This document shows positions 1-10,669 of a stretch of DNA of 64,000 bases, piece after piece. Source of the stretch: Hyphococcus sp. (GTDB taxonomy: Bacteria > Pseudomonadota > Alphaproteobacteria > Caulobacterales > Parvularculaceae); contig JAJFGA010000028.1 of NCBI GenBank assembly GCA_021776375.1, forward strand, positions 1 to 64,000, written 5' to 3'. How positions within the stretch are numbered: position 1 is the stretch's first letter; the number at the start of each line of letters is the position of its first letter. Made by a program: the position numbers and the translations under genes. Under the pieces are notes generated by a model, which searched no databases, was not told where the DNA came from, and was given only the letters and a program-made list of their open reading frames with translations.

Positions 1-1
1 G

Positions 2-397
<396 letters not shown>

Positions 398-403
398 GTT
401 CAG

Positions 404-799
404 ATGGCTGATAAACTCCACTTCAATCTCGTCTCGCCTGAGCGCGAGCTTATGTCTGAGGATGTTGACCAGGTAGATATTCCGGGTGCGGAAGGCTGGA
501 TCGGCGTATTGCCGAACCATGCGCCGTTAATGACAACGCTGGCGCCCGGCATGGTGCGGATCCGCACCGGTTCAGACGAAAAGCAGATCTTCGTGCGAGG
601 CGGTTTTGCGGAAATTTCGCCCGCAGGACTGACGCTTCTGGCCGAAGAGGCAATGCCGGCGGAAGAGCTCGACGCGGAAAAAATCGCCTTGCGGGTCAAG
701 GACGCAGAAGAAGACCTCGCCGACGCCGACAGCGATGAAAAAAAGCTCGCCGCCCAACAGTCGCTCGATCGTTTAAAAGAGCTACAGGCCGCGCTTTAG
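404..799 (+). CDS. atpC: F1 ATP synthase epsilon subunit
   Basis: MADKLHFNLVSPERELMSEDVDQVDIPGAEGWIGVLPNHAPLMTTL; directly after atpD. Confidence 0.96.
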   Translation: MADKLHFNLVSPERELMSEDVDQVDIPGAEGWIGVLPNHAPLMTTLAPGMVRIRTGSDEKQIFVRGGFAEISPAGLTLLAEEAMPAEELDAEKIALRVKDAEEDLADADSDEKKLAAQQSLDRLKELQAAL

Positions 800-1833
800 C
801 GTCCTCGTCGCAAGTCCGGGTGCAGGCTTTTTCCTAAAATGTGATCATCACGGCCGACTACATGGCTGGCGGATCCAACAATCAGATTGTCCGGCCCTCT
901 GACTACGTGGGTATTCTTTTCCGGATAGGGCAGCGACGATAAAAAATGCTGCATGCAATTGAGGCGCGCACGCTTCTTGTCGTCAGATTTCACCACAATC
1001 CACGGTGCGTTGGCTGTGTCGGTGTAGAAAAACTTAGCCTCTTTTGCTTCCGTATAGTCATCCCATTTATTTAATGACGCCTTATCGATCGGCGACAGCT
1101 TCCATTGTTTTAAAGGATCGCCTTCACGCGACTTGAAACGGCGAAGCTGCTCTTGGCGGGTGACGGAAAACCAGTATTTGAAAAGAATGATGCCGCTATT
1201 GACCAGCATCTGTTCCAGCGCCGGCGCCTCGCGCATAAACTCAAGATATTCATTGGGCGAGCAAAATCCCATGACCCGCTCAACCCCGGCGCGATTATAC
1301 CATGAGCGGTCAAACATGACGATTTCGCCGCCAGCCGGTAAGTGCTGGATATAGCGTTGGAAGAACCATTGCTTGCGTTCGCGTTCGCTCGGCTTGGACA
1401 GCGCGACGACCCGCGCGGTGCGGGGATTTAAATGCTCCATAAAGCGCTTGATCGTGCCGCCCTTGCCAGCGGCGTCGCGGCCCTCAAACAGGAGTACGAT
1501 TTTCTGGTCGGTTTCCTCCACCCAACGCTGGGCTTTTAAAAGCTCGACCTGTAATTCAGCTTTATGGCGCTCATAGACTTTCCGCGAAATTTTCCGCCGG
1601 TAAGGATATTCACCGGTTTCAAAAGCCCGCCGGATCGCTTCCTGGTCGTGGCGCATCTCGGCTAGTGCGTGGAGGACCGCTCCAGCTTTTGCGGGCTTTG
1701 CCTGGCTGGTTTCCGCGGCGGTTCCATTTTGCGCCGTCTGCCCATTGTGGGCGAGCGTGGTTGCGTCGCTTGCGGATCGGGTCTGCGCTTCCGGTTCATT
1801 TCCTGGAGCGCTGCGTTGTTCGTCATCCTTCAT
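796..1833 (-). CDS. ppk2: Polyphosphate kinase 2 family protein
   Basis: LLFEGRDAAGKGGTIKRFMEHLNPR, FDRSWYNRAGVERVMGFC (PPK2 Walker motifs). Confidence 0.93.
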   Translation of the reverse strand: MKDDEQRSAPGNEPEAQTRSASDATTLAHNGQTAQNGTAAETSQAKPAKAGAVLHALAEMRHDQEAIRRAFETGEYPYRRKISRKVYERHKAELQVELLKAQRWVEETDQKIVLLFEGRDAAGKGGTIKRFMEHLNPRTARVVALSKPSERERKQWFFQRYIQHLPAGGEIVMFDRSWYNRAGVERVMGFCSPNEYLEFMREAPALEQMLVNSGIILFKYWFSVTRQEQLRRFKSREGDPLKQWKLSPIDKASLNKWDDYTEAKEAKFFYTDTANAPWIVVKSDDKKRARLNCMQHFLSSLPYPEKNTHVVRGPDNLIVGSASHVVGRDDHILGKSLHPDLRRGR

Positions 1834-1974
1834 GTCTAAACCTAACTCCCCTGGCCGGATTGCGCGCCGGCCCTGAGGCTCATAAAACTACTGCAATGGA
1901 TGGCGCCGCGCCAGTGGCCGCAGCGGCCTCACGCCGCGCCATTTTGACCGCAGGCGGGTTTATTTTTGGTGAAG

Positions 1975-2511
1975 CTATTTGGGGAAAGGCGGCGCTTGTT
2001 TCGCGTTATAGCTGCGCAGAAAATCCCGCAGTGGCGTGAACGCGGCCATCAGCTCCTCATAGATATGTCGCTTGAACGGTACGATCAGGGACGGCGCCTC
2101 TTCCAGCTCGCCCCACCGCCAGTCGTCAAATTCGCGGTGATCGTGGACGTCAAGGTCAACCTCGCTGTCCTCGCCCTCAAACAGCATTGCCGCCCATTTC
2201 TGGCGTTGGCCTTCCCACTTGTTCTTTTTATAGGTGGTGGGAAAATCATAAGCGAGCCAGCCTGGGGTGACGGTGAGGAGCCGGGCGGAGGCAACGCCGG
2301 TTTCTTCTTTGAGTTCACGAAAGGCGGCCGCAATAATATCTTCACCCGGATCAACTCCGCCCTGCGGCATCTGCCATCGCTGTATCGGGTCTTTGGCAAG
2401 CTCAGGAGAGAAGTCTCCGGCGCGCCGTCCATACCAGACACAGCCCTCGCGGTTGAAGAGGGTAACACCGACATTGGGGCGATAGTTCTTGAGGCGAGTT
2501 TCGGGGTCCAT
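1975..2511 (-). CDS. rppH: RNA pyrophosphohydrolase (Nudix)
   Basis: MDPETRLKNYRPNVGVTLFNREGCVWYGRR...QMPQGGVDPGEDIIAAAFRELKEETG Nudix box; internal ATG chosen over longer ORF start. Confidence 0.92.
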   Translation of the reverse strand: MDPETRLKNYRPNVGVTLFNREGCVWYGRRAGDFSPELAKDPIQRWQMPQGGVDPGEDIIAAAFRELKEETGVASARLLTVTPGWLAYDFPTTYKKNKWEGQRQKWAAMLFEGEDSEVDLDVHDHREFDDWRWGELEEAPSLIVPFKRHIYEELMAAFTPLRDFLRSYNAKQAPPFPK

Positions 2512-2548
2512 AGAATTTTGTGCGCCGTAAATAACTTGTCGCCGATGT

Positions 2549-3814
2549 TTAGCGCCGGGACGCTTGGCTCTGCAAGACGGCCGAGGCCGGCGCGGCGACA
2601 AAACCGTTGTCTTCAAGCCCGTCCGCCCATGCGGCAATTTCATCGAGCGTGGTCGCATAAGCATAGGTCTTGCCGAGTGCGACGCCGTCGCGTTTGGCGA
2701 TTTGCTCCAGTGCGCGCAACTCTCGGCGCACGGCGTTGCGGCGCGACGGGTCGGGGGCAGGCGGTACAATGCGATTGACGGAAATGATGACATCACCGCC
2801 CCGCGTTCCGCCGGCAATACGCGCAGCTCCGGTGTCGTCAATATAAGCGACGCCCGCATCCTCGAGTTTTTTCAAAACCGGCGCCATCGCCTCGTTCTGG
2901 GTGGAGAATTTGGCGCCAAGATAATTCGTCGCCGCGAAATAGCCGCCAAATCGCGACATCAACCAATCGAGGCGCTGGAGATTTTCCTCGCGGGTTTGCG
3001 TCGTCAGGAGGCCCGCGGAACCAAGCGCGTCGACATTGGCGCCATAGCCCTCCATCGGCAGTTCTATAAGGATTTCATGACCAGCGTCGCGGGCTTTTTG
3101 GGTCCAGAATTTCAGATCTTTTGCATAGGGCGCAAAAGCCAGCGAGACTGTTGAGGGAAGCTCGTCAATCGCGCGTTGCGTCAGCGCCGAATTCAGCCCG
3201 AGACCGCCGACAATTATCGCGATCTGCGGCGCGCCGTCCTGCTCCGGGCTGGCGGCGGCGTAAACATGCATGGCCTTGCGCCCATCAGGGCTGATGCGCG
3301 GCGCCTTGCCGAACGGCGTTGTGCGAAGCAAAGCCGGATCAGGTCCGGCGATTTTGGCGGCGCGTGAGTGGGTGAGGGATGCGGCGGTTGCCGGTGTAGC
3401 TGCTGGCCCGCCGCCGGCGATGGTGATGACGATTTCGTCGGTGTCTTGCGCATCTGCCGCCAGGTCAGGTTCATCCGGGTAGAGAAGAACGTCTTTGCTT
3501 TCCACGCCTTCTATGGCTTCCATCGCCGCCTCGCCGGCGTCGCGTAAATTCGGCGGCGCGAGGCGCAGACCGGGGGTCCCCGTTGCGGCCTGGTTTGCAG
3601 CCGGGGCCTCGCTGACCGTCACCGACGGTTCATGGCGCGCCATCCGCTCCATCCCGTCAATCGGCAGGGACACCCGCCCCGGCCCATTGCCGCTGGTGAT
3701 CGAGTAGGTGAGCCCCGCGGCAAGAATCCCGAGCACGCCGAGAGCGCTGAGCCATGCCAGTGACAGGCGGCTCAGGACCGGGAGAATAAATCTGCGGCGG
3801 CGGTGGGCTACCAT
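2549..3814 (-). CDS. Divergent polysaccharide deacetylase family protein (YibQ-like), N-terminal membrane anchor
   Basis: IAIIVGGLGLNSALTQRAIDELPSTVSLAFAPYAKDLKFWTQKARDAGHEILIELPMEGYG. Confidence 0.85.
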   Translation of the reverse strand: MVAHRRRRFILPVLSRLSLAWLSALGVLGILAAGLTYSITSGNGPGRVSLPIDGMERMARHEPSVTVSEAPAANQAATGTPGLRLAPPNLRDAGEAAMEAIEGVESKDVLLYPDEPDLAADAQDTDEIVITIAGGGPAATPATAASLTHSRAAKIAGPDPALLRTTPFGKAPRISPDGRKAMHVYAAASPEQDGAPQIAIIVGGLGLNSALTQRAIDELPSTVSLAFAPYAKDLKFWTQKARDAGHEILIELPMEGYGANVDALGSAGLLTTQTREENLQRLDWLMSRFGGYFAATNYLGAKFSTQNEAMAPVLKKLEDAGVAYIDDTGAARIAGGTRGGDVIISVNRIVPPAPDPSRRNAVRRELRALEQIAKRDGVALGKTYAYATTLDEIAAWADGLEDNGFVAAPASAVLQSQASRR

Positions 3815-3895
3815 TTTACCTGTTGGCGCGAGGGGTGCGCGCCTCTATCTAACTTACCCGTCATAAATACGGATAATACGGTTAACCAATTGAAA

Positions 3896-3924
3896 ACGGG
3901 GCGGCCTTTGAAAGGCTGCCCCGT
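3896..3924 (-). terminator. Inverted repeat downstream of ctpA, terminator-like
   Basis: acggggcggcctttgaaaggctgccccgt; T-rich on the minus strand side. Confidence 0.55.
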
Positions 3925-3952
3925 CTCGATTGTAATCGTATGGTAAGGTGCG

Positions 3953-5383
3953 TTATTGGCGCGCAACCCCAGCATCGGCCAGCAATTGCCGGTAGGTGGT
4001 GGCGTCGGTCAAGATTTCAACGGCGCGCTCAAGCTGGCAATCCCTCAGGGTCTCGCCATCTTCCTCGAACGGGCATTCGACCGATTCAATGGTCGGCGCG
4101 GCGGCATCATCATCGCCATCGGCGCTCACCGTCGCCTCGACGACGTCTTCACTCACGTCAAGCGCCCCTGGCAGGTCGCGTTCGGCCCGGCGCGCAGCAT
4201 TCTCATCCTGGCCCGGATAGGTCACCGGCATGGCGATATCGGGATCAATGCCGAGCGCCTGGATTGAACGGCCGGAGGGGGTGTAATACCGCGCCGTGGT
4301 CAGCCGCAAGGCGCCCTGAAGGCCATTTTGCAGCGGGATGACGGTTTGCACAGAGCCCTTGCCGAAGGATTTTGTGCCAAGCAGAAGTGCGCGATTGCGG
4401 TCCTGCAAAGCGCCGGCGACAATTTCCGAGGCAGACGCCGAGCCACCATTAATCAGTACAATGACCGGTTTTCCGCTAAGCTTATCGCCCGGCGTGCCCA
4501 TTTCACGCAAGGTGTCGCGCGGGCGCCGGCCTCTAGTTGAAACAATCTCGCCGCCTTCAAGGAATACGTCTGAAACAGCGACCGCTTGATCAAGCAAGCC
4601 GCCGGGGTTTGACCGCAGGTCCAAAATAAGCCCTTTCGGTCCACCCGGAATTTCTTTTGACAATTTCTTGATAGCTTTTTTAACACCGTCCTCAGCCTGT
4701 TCGCTGAAGGTTGCTATGCGGACATAGGCAAAGTCGCCCTCCGCGCGCCATCGGACCGCCTGGACGGTGACAATATCGCGAACGATGGTCAGCTCAAACG
4801 GCTCGGCGTCGCGGTCGCGCAGGATTTTGATATCGACCTTTGTGCCTTTCTCGCCTTTAAGCTTGGAAATAGCCTCATCGATGGTCATGCCCAGCACAAC
4901 CTCGCCGTCGATTTCGACGATCAGGTCGTTGGTGAGAACGCCAGCGCGGTCGGCGGGAGTGTCTTCGATTGGCGCGACAATTTTAACGTAGCCTTTGTCG
5001 TCGCCTTCATTGTCCATTACAATCTGAATGCCGAGCCCGGCAAAGGTGCCGCGGGTCTGCTCTTGCATGGTCTGAAAGTCTTCAGCCGTCAGATAGCTTG
5101 AATGCGGATCAAGCGTGTCGAGCATGCCGTTAATGGCGCCCTTGATCAGCTCACCGTCTTCCGGGTCGGTGACATAGTTCTCGTGCACCTGCTCAAAGAC
5201 TTCGCCAAAGAGATCGAGTTGGCGGAATGTGTCTGCTGAGATGGATGCCCGCGCAAACACCGCGCTGGACAAAACCCCGAATAGGAGCGCGCCGCCTACT
5301 GCGGCGCCGGCAAGCGCGCTGGCGGAATAGCGTTTCGCCGCCGAAGGGCGAATTCTGGGAGCGCGGGAAGAGAGCTTCTTCAT
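3953..5383 (-). CDS. ctpA: S41 family C-terminal processing peptidase
   Basis: PDZ region plus VLINGGSASASEIVAGALQD and GTKSFGKGSVQT. Confidence 0.94.
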   Translation of the reverse strand: MKKLSSRAPRIRPSAAKRYSASALAGAAVGGALLFGVLSSAVFARASISADTFRQLDLFGEVFEQVHENYVTDPEDGELIKGAINGMLDTLDPHSSYLTAEDFQTMQEQTRGTFAGLGIQIVMDNEGDDKGYVKIVAPIEDTPADRAGVLTNDLIVEIDGEVVLGMTIDEAISKLKGEKGTKVDIKILRDRDAEPFELTIVRDIVTVQAVRWRAEGDFAYVRIATFSEQAEDGVKKAIKKLSKEIPGGPKGLILDLRSNPGGLLDQAVAVSDVFLEGGEIVSTRGRRPRDTLREMGTPGDKLSGKPVIVLINGGSASASEIVAGALQDRNRALLLGTKSFGKGSVQTVIPLQNGLQGALRLTTARYYTPSGRSIQALGIDPDIAMPVTYPGQDENAARRAERDLPGALDVSEDVVEATVSADGDDDAAAPTIESVECPFEEDGETLRDCQLERAVEILTDATTYRQLLADAGVARQ

Positions 5384-5404
5384 TTTACTACCTTTTCATA
5401 CCGG

Positions 5405-6640
5405 CTAGAATGCCAGTTCTTCGATACTCTTGCTTGAGAGCCACAACGCGGGGTTAACGGGCTCACCTTTTTTGCGGATCTGAAGATCCAAATCTGTGCC
5501 GCCTTCGGCCATGGTCGCCACCGGCTCTCCGGCGGTAATCTGCTGGTTTTCCTCAACCAGAATGTCGCCGACGCCCAATAACAATATATGAAAGCCGCCG
5601 CCAACGTCCAGAACCACCAGATTACCAATTGGCTGCCAATCCCGCGCCACTACCACACGGCCCTCAAATGGTGCGGTCACAATTGCCTGATCGCGCGCAG
5701 AAAGGCGGATTCCTTCAAAAACACCGCCTTCCGGGCGGGGTTTGCCGAAGGCGCCCGTTAACCTTCCGGCAACCGGCGGTCGCAACCGGCCAAGCGCGGC
5801 GGCGAAATTCTTGGTGGCGATAAAGGGCTCAGGGGCTATCGGCTTGATCGCCGGGGTGATTTCGAGGGGGCTGAGGGCGATTTTTTTCGGCGGCGGGGGT
5901 TTGAGCCGCGGGGTTACGAGATGCGCCAGCCGCTCCAGGCGGCGCAGCATCTCGCGCAGGCTGGTCGCCTCAACCGCCAGGCGAGCGGTCTGTTTCTGGG
6001 CCGCAGCGGCAAGCCCGGCGGCGACATCGCGTTCTTTTTCCTTTTGCTTCATTAAATCGCCCAAGACGTCGCGGCGGGCGGCAAGCTCGGTATTGGTTCC
6101 GGCATAAGCGGCTTGCTCGCGCGCCAGCGCCGCCGACAGTTCGGCCAAGCTTTCTACCGCAACCCGCAGGCGGGCGGCTCTGGCCTCCAGCGCCGGGGCG
6201 GCGTCAGATAAGAGCATCGCCGCGCGCGCTGATTTGTTGGCGTCCTCCGGCGAGACCAGCAGCGCCGGCGGGCGCGACAACTCAAGCGATTGCAGCGCGG
6301 CTAAAACTTCGCTGACATTTTTGCTCTCGGCGCGCAACGCTGTCGCTGCTTGCGCCTTTTCCTGTTCGAGTTCGGCGATCGAGCCTTCAAGGCCGGTAAT
6401 TTTACGCTCGGCCTGCTGAATTGAATTGGCGGTTTCAATCATCCGGTGGCGCAGCGCCGCGACTTCTTTTTCGCGCGCAGCGGCCTCGCGGCGCAGACGC
6501 TTTTCTTCTTCGGCGCGGTCTTTGAGGCGGCGCTCGACATCTTGCAGCTGGCTCGGGTCCGTCTGCGCACTTGCCTGCGCAGGCACGCCCAAGGCTGTCG
6601 CCGCAACAATAAGGGAAAGCAGGAGTGCGCGCGCGGTCAT
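5405..6640 (-). CDS. Murein hydrolase activator EnvC family (coiled coil plus M23 LytM domain)
   Basis: Signal peptide MTARALLLSLIVAATALGVPAQASA, long coiled coil, C-terminal FEGRVVVARDWQPIGNLVVLDVGGGFHILLLGVGDI. Confidence 0.88.
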   Translation of the reverse strand: MTARALLLSLIVAATALGVPAQASAQTDPSQLQDVERRLKDRAEEEKRLRREAAAREKEVAALRHRMIETANSIQQAERKITGLEGSIAELEQEKAQAATALRAESKNVSEVLAALQSLELSRPPALLVSPEDANKSARAAMLLSDAAPALEARAARLRVAVESLAELSAALAREQAAYAGTNTELAARRDVLGDLMKQKEKERDVAAGLAAAAQKQTARLAVEATSLREMLRRLERLAHLVTPRLKPPPPKKIALSPLEITPAIKPIAPEPFIATKNFAAALGRLRPPVAGRLTGAFGKPRPEGGVFEGIRLSARDQAIVTAPFEGRVVVARDWQPIGNLVVLDVGGGFHILLLGVGDILVEENQQITAGEPVATMAEGGTDLDLQIRKKGEPVNPALWLSSKSIEELAF

Positions 6641-7119
6641 GAGCGGTGATAAGGGTGGCCGGTAAGGATGGTCATTGCGCGGTATAATTGCTCCATCAGC
6701 ATCACCCTGACAAGCATATGCGGCCAGGTCGCAACGCCAAAGCACAAAGATAGCGCAGCGCGTTCTGTGACCGATTTGTCATGGCCGTCGGCGCCGCCGA
6801 TCAAAAACGCCGCGGCGCTGGCGCCGTCATCGCGCTGGCGGGCGAGCATGTCGGCGAGGGCCTGGCTGGAATAGTTGCGGCCGCGCTCGTCGAGACGGAT
6901 GAGAACCGATCCCGGCGGTGCGGCGCCATAAAGCATCGCCCCTTCGCGGGCGCATCTTTTTGCGCCTTTCAGCTTCGCCGGTGTTTCAAATTCTAAGATG
7001 TCAGGGCCAGAAAAACCGATATTGCGGGCAATCGCTCCCGCCCGGTCCTGGTAATCGCATGCAAGCGTTTTTTCCGGGCCGGCGCGCATTTTCCCAATGG
7101 CGGCGATGATCAGTCGCAT
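6637..7119 (-). CDS. rlmH: 23S rRNA pseudouridine(1915) N3-methyltransferase
   Basis: MRLIIAAIGKMRAGPEK... FLIGGADGHDKSVTERA...LSLCFGVATWPHMLVRVMLMEQLYRAMTILTGHPYHR. Confidence 0.95.
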   Translation of the reverse strand: MRLIIAAIGKMRAGPEKTLACDYQDRAGAIARNIGFSGPDILEFETPAKLKGAKRCAREGAMLYGAAPPGSVLIRLDERGRNYSSQALADMLARQRDDGASAAAFLIGGADGHDKSVTERAALSLCFGVATWPHMLVRVMLMEQLYRAMTILTGHPYHRS

Positions 7120-7130
7120 GACTACCTTTA

Positions 7131-7233
7131 CTAGAGCATTTTCCGACCAAGCGGGTACCGGTTGGGCGCCAGAAAATGCGGCCACTAAGAATCTAGAACA
7201 ATATCCGATCGTGCCGATCAGATATTGTTCTAG
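7131..7233. repeat. Two consecutive inverted repeats in the rlmH/rsfS spacer (REP-like intergenic element)
   Basis: gcattttc...gaaaatgc pair, then perfect 13-bp arms ctagaacaatatc (7193-7205) / gatattgttctag (7221-7233). Confidence 0.7.
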
Positions 7234-7246
7234 CGAAGGCTTTTAA

Positions 7247-7783
7247 TTAAGCCTCGGTCTTGACCGGCGCATGCGCCGCTTCCGACCACACGCGTTCAAT
7301 GTTGTAAAAGCTACGCACTTCCGGGCGGAACAGATGCACGATCACATCATGAGCGTCGATTAAGACCCAATCGCAGGCGCCCGAGCCCTCGACATGGGCG
7401 CCGGTAACGCCGGCGACCTTGAGGCGCGCGACGATTTTGTCGGCCATCGCGCCGACATGGCGCTGCGAACGGCCGGAGGCGACAACCATGAAATCGGCAA
7501 TGTCTGACTTGCCGGCAAGGTCGATGGTGACGACATCTTCGGCTTTGTCGTCATCTAGCTGCTCAACAATGAGGGAAAGAATTTTGCGACCAATCTCAGT
7601 CGGCGTCAGGCCGACAAAAGCGTCCGGAATTGTGACCCGGCTGTGGTCGTCATCGCTATCAGCGACAAGTCTTAATGCGGCCTTTCCGGCAGCCGCGGCG
7701 CCGTCAAGTGAACTCAGCGCAGTTCTCCATTTGCAACACGAGAAATCCTCGTTCGGTGAATATAGGAGCTTTTGGGGCGGCAT
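7247..7783 (-). CDS. rsfS: Ribosome silencing factor
   Basis: IVEQLDDDKAEDVVTIDLAGKSDIADFMVVASGRSQRHVGAMADKI...DWVLIDAHDVIVHLFRPEVRSFYNIERVW. Confidence 0.94.
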   Translation of the reverse strand: MPPQKLLYSPNEDFSCCKWRTALSSLDGAAAAGKAALRLVADSDDDHSRVTIPDAFVGLTPTEIGRKILSLIVEQLDDDKAEDVVTIDLAGKSDIADFMVVASGRSQRHVGAMADKIVARLKVAGVTGAHVEGSGACDWVLIDAHDVIVHLFRPEVRSFYNIERVWSEAAHAPVKTEA

Positions 7784-7802
7784 CCAAGCGGGCGCCGGGG
7801 AA

Positions 7803-9410
7803 TTAACTGTTGCTTAAAAGGCACGCCGCGAACCAGCCCTTATCGTCGGTCCAGATGGCCTCCTTGCGCCACGGCGTTTTGGCGAAAAGCGCGTCCAGCC
7901 GCTCGGGCGAATATTTGTAAGAATTCTCCGTATGCAGGGTCTCGCCCGTCGCAAAGGTAAATTTCTGTTCATCAATTGTTATGGCTGTCGGGCGCAGCGC
8001 CCGTAGATGCATTTCAATGCGGCAGTTTTTTTCGCAGTAAAATGCGTAATGCTCGAAATCGCTGATAGTTAATATGGCGTCCAGTTCGCGCTGCATCCGC
8101 ACGAGAAGATTGAGGTTGAACGCGGCCGTGACGCCGTCGCGGTCATTATAGGCGGCCTGAAGGACGGCGGGGTCTTTTTCGAGATCAATCCCGAGCAGGA
8201 ATTTGGCGTCGGGCCCGAGCGTCTGGCTGGCGCGGTTTAAAAACTTAACGGCGGTATCGGGCTGCATATTGCCGAGGGTGGAGCCCGGGAAGAATCCCAG
8301 CCAATGCGCCGGTTGCGGCAAATGCCCGGCCGGGATGGTCACCGGCGCATGAAAATCGGCGCAGACAGCCGCCACGGGGAGTTTATGCCTGTCGGTAAGC
8401 GCGGTTGCGCTCTCGATCAGATAGTCTTTGGAAATATCCATCGCCACATAGGCGGCGGGCTGGTCAAGGCCGTCGAGCAGCCAGGCGATTTTTTCGCTGG
8501 CGCCTGAGCCATATTCAAAAATCGCTGCGCCAGAACCGATCTGGTCTGTGATGTCGGCGGCGTTAGCGTCAAACACCGCTTTTTCCGTGCGCGTCGGATA
8601 ATAGTCATCGAGCGTCGTAATCTGCTGAAACAGTTTCGAGCCACGCTCATCATAGAAATATTTTGGCGAGAGACTTTTTTGCGTCTGCGCTAATCCGGCA
8701 AGCGCATCAGCTTTAAAGTCGCCGAGATCGGGATGCAGGTCGAGAAAAAATGCCAGCGACCCATAAGGCGCGGTTATATCGGTCACGTTGTGAATGTCTC
8801 CAGAAGGTTTGTTGGGTGATGCAAGCGTGTTGTTTCTGATTGCGGTGGAGGAAATGGGATTGTCGGTGTCTGAAAAATAGACCCAGACCGGCGGATCGTT
8901 CCGGGTCAACTGGTTGAGGTTTTCCTCATTGATGCGGAAAGCGTCAAGCGCTTTTGCCGCCTCTCCTGACAGCGCGTTGTCAGTATAGCCGGGACGATTG
9001 AACACCGCCATTGGCGCCAGCTCGGCAATTTTTCGCCAGTGCTTCCAGCGATGAAATTCGGCCAGGCTGTCCGCGCCCATCAGCCAGATAAAATCGATAT
9101 CAGGATTGGTAACCTGCAACCGCTCAAGTGTATCAATCGTATACTGAAGATTGTGTCGACGTTCAAAATCGCTGACGACAATATCGGGATGGTCGGCGAC
9201 GGCGCGCGCCTTTGAAAGCCGTAGCTCATAGGGCGCATATTGGCCCGCATCCTTTAACGGATTGCCGGGCGTTACAAGCCACCACACCGCTTCCAGGCCA
9301 AGCTTTTCCAGCGCGGCCAAAGAAATTAGCCGGTGCCCGGTATGGGCGGGATTGAAGGAGCCGCCGAGAAGCCCGATCCGGCGGCGAGAGAGCTTGTCAG
9401 AGGACATCAC
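7803..9410 (-). CDS. nadD: Fusion protein: nicotinate-nucleotide adenylyltransferase (NadD) + EgtD-type L-histidine N-alpha-methyltransferase
   Basis: N-terminus IGLLGGSFNPAHTGHRLIS...WLMGADSLAEFHRW...ISSTAIRNN (NadD); C-terminus SPKYFYDERGSKLFQQITTLDDYYPTRTE...FEYGSGASEKIAWLLDGL...LGFFPGSTLGNM...YKYSPERLDALF (EgtD); one uninterrupted 535-aa ORF. Confidence 0.9.
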   Translation of the reverse strand: MMSSDKLSRRRIGLLGGSFNPAHTGHRLISLAALEKLGLEAVWWLVTPGNPLKDAGQYAPYELRLSKARAVADHPDIVVSDFERRHNLQYTIDTLERLQVTNPDIDFIWLMGADSLAEFHRWKHWRKIAELAPMAVFNRPGYTDNALSGEAAKALDAFRINEENLNQLTRNDPPVWVYFSDTDNPISSTAIRNNTLASPNKPSGDIHNVTDITAPYGSLAFFLDLHPDLGDFKADALAGLAQTQKSLSPKYFYDERGSKLFQQITTLDDYYPTRTEKAVFDANAADITDQIGSGAAIFEYGSGASEKIAWLLDGLDQPAAYVAMDISKDYLIESATALTDRHKLPVAAVCADFHAPVTIPAGHLPQPAHWLGFFPGSTLGNMQPDTAVKFLNRASQTLGPDAKFLLGIDLEKDPAVLQAAYNDRDGVTAAFNLNLLVRMQRELDAILTISDFEHYAFYCEKNCRIEMHLRALRPTAITIDEQKFTFATGETLHTENSYKYSPERLDALFAKTPWRKEAIWTDDKGWFAACLLSNS

Positions 9411-9510
9411 GTTTCCGGTGCGACGGCGTTTGCGTGGCCGCTTACATAGACGCCCGGGTGAGAGATTAAAACCGGCGCAAGCGTGAAAAATCGGTTGGGG
9501 GTAAGCCTAT

Positions 9511-10620
<1,110 letters not shown>

Positions 10621-10669
10621 TTACGTATCATTGCCTATGGTGTGCGGCAGTTTTAGCGAAGGAGTGATT

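Noticed and set aside
1966-2778. 270-aa plus-strand ORF
   Set aside because: Antisense to rppH and the deacetylase gene; composition-driven ORF in GC-rich DNA
7803-9410. Ergothioneine biosynthesis cluster
   Set aside because: Only the EgtD domain is present; no EgtB/EgtC/EgtE-like ORF nearby, so no pathway is claimed
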